Assembly (NCBI GenBank): GCA_016780825.1
Contig: JADHLF010000017.1
Location: 1-43,824 of the forward strand
Reading direction: 5' to 3'
Source of the DNA: Planktomarina sp.
GTDB lineage: Bacteria; Pseudomonadota; Alphaproteobacteria; Rhodobacterales; Rhodobacteraceae
Length of the DNA stretch: 43,824 nt
Position numbers and translations under genes: made by a program. Of the stretch, positions 38,732-43,824 are shown one piece after another. Below the pieces are notes generated by a model. That model searched no databases. It saw nothing but the letters and a program-made list of their open reading frames with translations, and had not been told where the DNA came from. Position 1 is the first letter of the stretch, and every line of letters begins with the position of its first letter.

Positions 38732-39706
38732 ATGAATAAGACCGCTGTGATCACAGAATTTGGGGGTTCGGATCAACTGAAAATTGTGGACATGCCAGCC
38801 GGAGAGCCCGGCGATGGGCAAGTGCGCATTGCTCATAAAGCCTGCGGGCTTAACTATATAGATGTTTATCAACGCACGGGTCTTTACCCTCTGTCCCTTC
38901 CTCAGGCCCTTGGCATGGAGGCGGCCGGTGTGATTGAGGCCGTGGGGGCCGGGGTGAGCCATGTCAAGGTTGGGGACCGTGTGGCCTATGCCGCGATGCC
39001 GCCGGGCTCTTATTGTGAGCGCCGCGTGATGCCGGCGGCGCAGGTCTGCCCTTTGCCCGATGAGATCAGCTTTGAGCAGGGCGCTGCGATGATGCTTCAG
39101 GGTATGACGGTGCAATATCTTTTTCATCGCACCACACCGCTCAGCAAAGGCGATACGGTTTTGTTTCATGCGGCAGCCGGCGGCGTCGGCTTGATTGCCT
39201 GCCAATGGGCGAAGTCAGAGGGTATTACCCTCATTGGCACGGCTGGCAGTGATGAAAAATGCCAATTGGCTGTGGATCACGGGGCAACGCATTGCATCAA
39301 CTACACGTCCGAAAATTTCGAAGAGAAGGTCAAGGAATTAACCGGGGGGGCTGGGGTCGATGTGGTCATGGATTCAGTCGGCGCGAGCACCTTTGAAGGA
39401 TCCCTCAACTGCCTCAAGCCGCTGGGCATGATGATCACTTTCGGCAATGCCTCGGGTCCCGTTCCGCCATTCAATTTGGCCCAGCTGGGGGCCAAAGGTT
39501 CGCTGAAGATCACCCGCCCGACGCTCTTTACCCATATCGGCAATCATGAAGTTTGCCAGGAGATGGCGCGGCATCTCTTTTCGAAGGTCACATCTGGCGA
39601 TGTGAAAATCGTGATCGGGCAAGAGTTTGCTTTGGACGATGTCACAGCGGCGCATGACGCTTTAGAAGCGCGCCGCACAACGGGCTCGACCATCCTAACA
39701 GTCTAG
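38732..39706 (+). CDS. NADPH:quinone oxidoreductase, zeta-crystallin type
   Basis: A 324-residue zinc-free medium-chain reductase. N-terminal catalytic part: CGLNYIDVYQRTGLYPLSLPQALGMEAAGVIEAVG; nucleotide-binding part: VLFHAAAGGVGLIACQWAKS (AAxGGVG motif), LIGTAGSDEKCQLAVDHGATHCINY and GAGVDVVMDSVG. The zinc-ligand cysteines of alcohol dehydrogenases are absent, as expected. It would reduce quinones by NADPH in the cytoplasm. The ATG at 38732 follows GGGAGAG; the longer frame from 38615 is rejected. A terminator lies 14 bases after the stop. Confidence 0.93.
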   Translation: MNKTAVITEFGGSDQLKIVDMPAGEPGDGQVRIAHKACGLNYIDVYQRTGLYPLSLPQALGMEAAGVIEAVGAGVSHVKVGDRVAYAAMPPGSYCERRVMPAAQVCPLPDEISFEQGAAMMLQGMTVQYLFHRTTPLSKGDTVLFHAAAGGVGLIACQWAKSEGITLIGTAGSDEKCQLAVDHGATHCINYTSENFEEKVKELTGGAGVDVVMDSVGASTFEGSLNCLKPLGMMITFGNASGPVPPFNLAQLGAKGSLKITRPTLFTHIGNHEVCQEMARHLFSKVTSGDVKIVIGQEFALDDVTAAHDALEARRTTGSTILTV

Positions 39707-39720
39707 AACGTCCAGCTTGT

Positions 39721-39761
39721 CCCTGCCTTAACCTTCCCAGGTCGGCAGGGGCAGGGGTTTT
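39721..39761. terminator. Hairpin between convergent genes
   Basis: CCCTGCC (39721-39727) pairs with GGCAGGG (39744-39750), and inside it ACCT (39731-39734) pairs with AGGT (39739-39742). GGGGTTTT follows at 39754-39760, giving a short T run on plus. It sits between the ends of the quinone oxidoreductase gene and the opposing acyl-CoA dehydrogenase gene. Confidence 0.55.
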
Positions 39762-39764
39762 GCT

Positions 39765-40925
39765 TCAATAAGACCGCGGCAGATCTAAAACATGTTCTGC
39801 AAGATAGGATAGGATCAGATTGGTTGAGATGGGTGCGACTTGATAGAGTCTCGTTTCTCTAAATTTGCGCTCAATGTCATATTCTTCGGCAAAGCCAAAC
39901 CCACCATGGGTTTGCACCGCAACATTGGCTGCCTCATTCGAGGCATCCGCCGCCAGCATTTTTGCCATATTGGCCTCAGCGCCGGGATTGCCACCGGTCT
40001 GATAGAGGGCCAGCGCCTGTTTCACCATCAACTCCGCGGCGCGCATATTGGCATAGGCCTTGGCAATGGGGAACTGTATGCCTTGGTTTTGCCCGATTGG
40101 GCGATCAAAGACTTGGCGGTCTTTCGCATAGGCCACGGAGTGTTCGATAAACCATTTCGCGTCACCAATACATTCAGAGGCAATCAAAATGCGTTCGGCA
40201 TTCATGCCTGAGAGGATATAGCGAAATCCCTTGCCCTCGTCGCCGACCAGGTTCTCCGCAGGCACGCGGAGATTGTCAAAAAAGACTTCCGTAGTGGCAT
40301 GGTTCATCATGGTGCGGATGGGCCTTAGGGTGAGACCGTTGCCCAGTGCCTCGCGCATATCGACCAGCAAAACAGAGAGGCCTTCGGTCTTTTTCATACC
40401 CTCTTTCAGCGGCGTTGTGCGCGCCAAAAGCAGCATGAGGTCGGAATGCTCGGCTCGGCTGGTCCAAATCTTTTGCCCATTGATGATATAATTCGGCCCA
40501 TGGCGCCGGGCCGTGGTGCGCAAGGCGCCTGTATCTGTGCCGGAGCTGGGCTCGGTTACGCCAAAGGCTTGCAATCGCAGGGTCCCATCGGCAATTTTAG
40601 GCAGATACTGGCGCTTTTGCGCCTCTGAGCCATGCCGCAACAGGGTTCCCATAGTATACATCTGTGCATGACAAGCGCCGGCATTGCCTCCCGATCTGTG
40701 AATTTCTTCCAAAATGACCGCCGCCGCGGAGAGCGGCAGGCCAGATCCCCCAAAATCCTCAGGAATCAAAGCGCCCAGCCATCCAGCTTCCGTAAGGGCC
40801 TGCACAAAGGCGGCCGGATAGGCCATGTCCCGATCCAAGGCACGCCAGTAGCTTCCGGGAAATTGTGCGCAGAGTTTGCCAACGGCCTCGCGGATGTCGT
40901 CATAGGTTTCACCGGGCGTGTACAT
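39765..40925 (-). CDS. Acyl-CoA dehydrogenase
   Basis: A 386-residue FAD enzyme that oxidises acyl-CoA to the 2,3-enoyl-CoA. FAD/substrate motifs: QAFGVTEPSSGTDTGALRT (residues about 115-133), INGQKIWTSRAEHSD, FDRPIGQNQGIQFPIA and VQTHGGFGFAEEYDIERKFRE. The Glu of the MCAD type (YEG) is replaced: the stretch reads LYQVAPISTN. A Glu in SGMNAERILIA matches the catalytic position of isovaleryl- and long-chain enzymes, so it is probably active in that manner. The substrate is unknown; the IclR regulator 83 bases upstream on the same strand may control it. Confidence 0.9.
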   Translation of the reverse strand: MYTPGETYDDIREAVGKLCAQFPGSYWRALDRDMAYPAAFVQALTEAGWLGALIPEDFGGSGLPLSAAAVILEEIHRSGGNAGACHAQMYTMGTLLRHGSEAQKRQYLPKIADGTLRLQAFGVTEPSSGTDTGALRTTARRHGPNYIINGQKIWTSRAEHSDLMLLLARTTPLKEGMKKTEGLSVLLVDMREALGNGLTLRPIRTMMNHATTEVFFDNLRVPAENLVGDEGKGFRYILSGMNAERILIASECIGDAKWFIEHSVAYAKDRQVFDRPIGQNQGIQFPIAKAYANMRAAELMVKQALALYQTGGNPGAEANMAKMLAADASNEAANVAVQTHGGFGFAEEYDIERKFRETRLYQVAPISTNLILSYLAEHVLDLPRSY

Positions 40926-41008
40926 GCGGGCCTCCTTTGGAACTGATCCTTAGGTAGGCCGTCCTGCGCAACATGACAAGAAACAGATGGGGGGTCGGGC
41001 CGTTTGTT

Positions 41009-41776
41009 TCAGCCAAAGGCGCGTCGGCCGCCCCTGGCCTCTTCCTCTGATTGAAAATGGCTAACGCAGGAGATTGAAAATTTTTCCTTGATCTGTAAGT
41101 GGCTTGCGAGGAATGCTTGGTGCGCACAGCGGGTCGCGATGGCCGGCTCAACGGTCAATGTGCAAATTGCGCCGGTTCCTGCATGCCAGCTGAACGACAC
41201 GGACGGCAGGGTTGTATCAAGCACATAGCCGCGCATTCGGGCAGTGCGAATCTCTTGGTGGAATTTGCCCATGCGCAGATCGGTCTGCTCCTCCCGGTTT
41301 GCTTGGCTCGAGGCTTTGGCAATGAGGGTTCTCTGCGCCTGTTCGGACATCACCGACAGCGCAGAGATTGCTGCATTTGAGGAAAACAGCGCATGTTCGG
41401 CGGTCCAGTCGGTTGGTGGTTTGGTGCTGTCGACATCTGCGAGATGTGTCTTGCTTTTGAACATGGAGAGCGTGACGTCATAGCGCCCCTCTGCCTTCGC
41501 CAGGGCCAAAACGGGCTGGATTTGGTCCACTTCAGGGGCTGAAAATTGCGCTGAGGCAAAAAAATCATCAATGGCATATGTGAGAACATAGGCTTTATCC
41601 GAGACACGCCGCCGCGCCCAATTCAGCGCCTCCAGTTGGGCGCAAATCCGATGCAAGGCAGAGCGAGAGAAGGACACATGTGCCTCAAGATCGCGGAGCT
41701 TAATGGGCCCATATGTTCCAATCAGGCGGATGACTTCGGTGGAACGGGCAAGTGGGCTGTCGGCGATGGAAAGCAT
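41009..41776 (-). CDS. IclR-type transcriptional regulator
   Basis: About 255 residues. N-terminal winged helix: SPLARSTEVIRLIGTYGPIKLRDLEAHV, then FSRSALHRICAQLEALNWARR, typical of IclR. The remaining part fits the effector-binding domain, though with weaker similarity (HAGTGAICTLTV resembles the end of the GAF-like region). I prefer ATG 41776; a GTG at 41833 would add 19 residues, and neither start has a strong ribosome binding site. It lies between acyl-CoA dehydrogenase genes on the same strand, so it probably responds to an acid or CoA ester from their pathway. An AT-rich palindrome upstream could be its operator. Confidence 0.8.
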   Translation of the reverse strand: MLSIADSPLARSTEVIRLIGTYGPIKLRDLEAHVSFSRSALHRICAQLEALNWARRRVSDKAYVLTYAIDDFFASAQFSAPEVDQIQPVLALAKAEGRYDVTLSMFKSKTHLADVDSTKPPTDWTAEHALFSSNAAISALSVMSEQAQRTLIAKASSQANREEQTDLRMGKFHQEIRTARMRGYVLDTTLPSVSFSWHAGTGAICTLTVEPAIATRCAHQAFLASHLQIKEKFSISCVSHFQSEEEARGGRRAFG

Positions 41777-41896
41777 TGTGAGTGTAATCCTATTTTGTCT
41801 CTTTTCGATGACTCTAAACGTTGGTTGTTTCACTTCGGTAATATCCTCAGCCCTTGAGAGATGGCACTACCGAATAGATTATTATATTAGAAAAAA

Positions 41897-41920
41897 GTAT
41901 ATTTAAATGTATTAATATAC
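41897..41920. promoter_or_regulatory. AT-rich palindrome, candidate IclR operator
   Basis: GTATATT (41897-41903) and AATATAC (41914-41920) form perfect 7-base arms around a 10-base AT-rich centre, inside a very AT-rich stretch (41870-41940) in the gap between the acyl-CoA dehydrogenase and IclR genes. Size and symmetry suit a dimeric regulator, and the site is 121 bases before the IclR ATG. Binding by this IclR is inference. Confidence 0.4.
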
Positions 41921-41994
41921 TATTGGATAGGCCAAAATATACCGATGAGTCTTGAAACGGCTGGGGACATTCGACGGTGCCCGCTTGTCACGGG

Positions 41995-43089
41995 TCAGCT
42001 TTGCGCGAAACGCATCAGATGATAGTCTTGATCACCCCATTCATGATCAATCATCACAAGCCGCTTGGCGAAATGCCCGAGATCATACTCCCAGGTCATT
42101 CCAATGCCGCCGTGCAGTTGGATCGCCTCCTCAGCAACGGCGCAGCCAATGCGGCCAATGGAATATTTCGCCGCAGAGATGGCCCGGTTGCGCTCATCGG
42201 TCGGGGCCTGCAAATCATTCGCGGCATTGATCACCGCCGATTTTGCCTGCTCAATTTCGAGCAGCATCTGCGCCACACGGTGTTGCAGCGCTTGAAATTT
42301 ACCCAGAACGCTGCCGAATTGTTTGCGCGTGCGCATATAGTCGATGGTCATATCTTTGATTCGCTCCATCAACCCCAAGGCCTCGCCGCAAAGGGCCAAA
42401 GTGGCGCGTGCGGCTGCGGCATCGATCAACGGATAGGCCTGACCTTCTACCCCCAAGAGCCGCGCTGGTGTGTTCCGCAGTGTGATCTCGCAGGCATTGC
42501 CGCCATCGACAGTTTGAAACGGATGTTCCACAAGCCCTGCGGCTGAGGCCTCAATCAAGAACAAGCTGATCCCTGGCGCCGATGGCGTCTGCGCACTGAC
42601 AATAAGCCCATCAGCCCCATGGGCGAATTTAACGCAGGTTTTCTGGCCGTTCAGCTGCCACTGCGCGCCGGTTTGCTGCGCAAGCGTCTGTGGGGCGCTC
42701 CAATCATAATCCGCGCCATTTTCGATCAGACCAAGCGCCACGCGTTTTTTCCCCAGGATGATCTGGTCCACAAGTTTCAACTGGTCGGTCTGTGCCAAAA
42801 TATAGCCGGTGGTCAAAGCGGTGTCATTGAGCGGCTCCAGAACCAAACCTTTGCCCAGCTCTGTGAAGACTGTCGCGATGTCAAATCCTGAGCCGCCAAA
42901 GCCGCCAACCTCCTCGTCAAATAATGCGCCGATCAGACCCAGCTGTGCCATCGTGCTATAGGCCTTGGGGCAATAGCCCAAAGCCTCGGTGCCAGCCGTC
43001 AGTCGCGCTTTGAGTGGATAGTCATTTTGAATCAATTTGCCGATCATATCGGCCAGCATGCGGCGCTCTTCAGTGGGTTGAAAATCCAT
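41995..43089 (-). CDS. Acyl-CoA dehydrogenase-like protein, likely paired subunit
   Basis: A 364-residue member of the acyl-CoA dehydrogenase superfamily. The N-terminal helical domain (MDFQPTEERRMLADMIGKL), a reduced middle domain (VALGLIENGADYDWSAPQTL instead of the usual FAD-contact TEPxAGSD) and the C-terminal domain (RKQFGSVLGKFQALQHRVAQM, AIQLHGGIGMTWEYDLGHFAKR) are present. The usual FAD-binding motif in the middle domain is degenerate. It lies three bases after the next dehydrogenase gene on the same strand. Such pairs in other bacteria form mixed tetramers in which the subunits share cofactor and catalytic duties; I infer the same here. Confidence 0.86.
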   Translation of the reverse strand: MDFQPTEERRMLADMIGKLIQNDYPLKARLTAGTEALGYCPKAYSTMAQLGLIGALFDEEVGGFGGSGFDIATVFTELGKGLVLEPLNDTALTTGYILAQTDQLKLVDQIILGKKRVALGLIENGADYDWSAPQTLAQQTGAQWQLNGQKTCVKFAHGADGLIVSAQTPSAPGISLFLIEASAAGLVEHPFQTVDGGNACEITLRNTPARLLGVEGQAYPLIDAAAARATLALCGEALGLMERIKDMTIDYMRTRKQFGSVLGKFQALQHRVAQMLLEIEQAKSAVINAANDLQAPTDERNRAISAAKYSIGRIGCAVAEEAIQLHGGIGMTWEYDLGHFAKRLVMIDHEWGDQDYHLMRFAQS

Positions 43090-43092
43090 AAT

Positions 43093-43824
43093 TTAAAGCC
43101 CCAATATCATTTTGGTGATGATGTTTTTTTGTATCTCATTCGAGCCGCCGTAGATCGATACTTTGCGCTTATTGAAATAGGCGGCAGATTGATTGGCCAT
43201 ATCTTGTGGTGCGACCTGTCGTCCGTTGTAACCGGGCTCAAACACCTCGGGGGTATGCGCCTGCGCTTGCCGTCCCAAGGCGCGGCGGGTGAGATCGTCG
43301 AAGTTCTGTTCCAACTCCGATCCGATGATCTTCAACATAGAGCTTTCTGGTCCGGGTCCCGCGCCTTTGGAGAACCCGTCGAGAACCCGCAAATTTGTGG
43401 TCTCCAGATTGCGCAGCTCAATCTCCAAACGGGCCAGCCGTGCCGCAAATAACGGATCCTCCGCCAGCGGTTTTCCCCCGCGTTTTTGGGTCAAGGACAG
43501 GCGTTTGAGCCGTGCAAGTTTCTGGCCTGAAATGCCCACATTGGCGATGCCATTGCGTTCATGGGCCAGTAAGTATTTCGCATAGGTCCAGCCCTTGTTT
43601 TCCTCACCCACCAAATTTGAAACAGGGACGCGGACATCTGTGAAAAACACCTCATTCACTTCCTGCCCGCCGTCTAGCGTGCGGATGGGGCGCATCTCGA
43701 TACCTGGCGTCGCCAAATCAACCAACATGAAAGAAATACCGGCTTGGGGTTTGCAATCGCTGTCCGTGCGCACGAGGCAAAAGATCATATTGGCGTATTG
43801 GCCCAATGTGGTCCAAGTTTTCTG
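43093..43824 (-). CDS. Acyl-CoA dehydrogenase, partial at window edge
   Basis: The C-terminal 243 codons of an acyl-CoA dehydrogenase; the frame is open to the last base of the window (QKTWTTLGQYANMIFCLVRT continues the FAD-contact region), so the start lies outside. Visible are GISFMLVDLATPGIEMRPI, VNEVFFTDVRVPVSNLVGEENKGW and the C-terminal SIYGGSNEIQKNIITKMILGL. In that end the Glu of the MCAD YEG motif is Gly (YGG), as in many members of paired dehydrogenases. The stop is three bases before the next gene's ATG, so the two subunits are made from one transcript. Confidence 0.9.
   Translation of the reverse strand, partial: QKTWTTLGQYANMIFCLVRTDSDCKPQAGISFMLVDLATPGIEMRPIRTLDGGQEVNEVFFTDVRVPVSNLVGEENKGWTYAKYLLAHERNGIANVGISGQKLARLKRLSLTQKRGGKPLAEDPLFAARLARLEIELRNLETTNLRVLDGFSKGAGPGPESSMLKIIGSELEQNFDDLTRRALGRQAQAHTPEVFEPGYNGRQVAPQDMANQSAAYFNKRKVSIYGGSNEIQKNIITKMILGL

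Overview
The window reads as an ordinary chromosomal segment of an alphaproteobacterium of the order Rhodobacterales, most likely a marine roseobacter-type organism. The basis is gene order (rpoZ, rsh, DUF2062, pdxJ, acpS, lepB, rnc, era, DUF1491, recO in one run), protein sequences that look like that group throughout, moderately GC-rich coding sequence, and a cobalamin cluster with a CbiG-CobJ fusion and a long CbiX. I see no phage, insertion sequence, integrase or CRISPR array.

Layout. 1-860: a tRNA-Arg, a 25-residue lipopeptide gene and a 63-residue Cys-rich protein. 916-3730: a block of five ribosomal protein genes (rplB, rpsS, rplV, rpsC, rplP) with its own candidate promoter, hairpin leader and terminator, detached from the usual neighbours rplW and rpmC. 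3794-10806: a TauE/SafE permease, an SDR protein lacking the catalytic triad, a small lipoprotein, the chromosome-organising ATPase Smc and an MltB-type transglycosylase. 10845-22647: cobalamin genes in two opposed groups (cobD, cobC and DUF1636 on minus; a small His-containing protein, cbiX, cobH, cobL, cobI, cbiG-cobJ and cobM on plus). Between them lie a glutathionyl-hydroquinone reductase and a frameshifted FkbM methyltransferase/glycosyltransferase gene. 22735-29185: a PatB/MalY lyase, two deformylase genes plus fmt, then ispH, a methyltransferase, rnhA and a NYN-domain protein. 29279-38059: folK and the long housekeeping run ending in recO. 38021-43824: a LysE exporter, a quinone oxidoreductase and three acyl-CoA dehydrogenases around an IclR regulator; the last gene runs off the window.

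How it works together. The plus-strand cobalamin genes overlap by ATGA-type junctions and are probably translationally coupled. They cover cobalt insertion and several corrin-ring methylations, while cobC and cobD supply and attach the aminopropanol arm. The 440 bases ahead of this operon can fold into many hairpins, including two mutually exclusive helices and one that pairs with the ribosome binding site. This is the best candidate for an undescribed regulatory element here. Other points worth checking are a deformylase paralogue that lost its metal-binding Cys and catalytic Glu, the SDR without Ser/Tyr/Lys, a probably leaderless def mRNA, and an AT-rich palindrome before the IclR gene.
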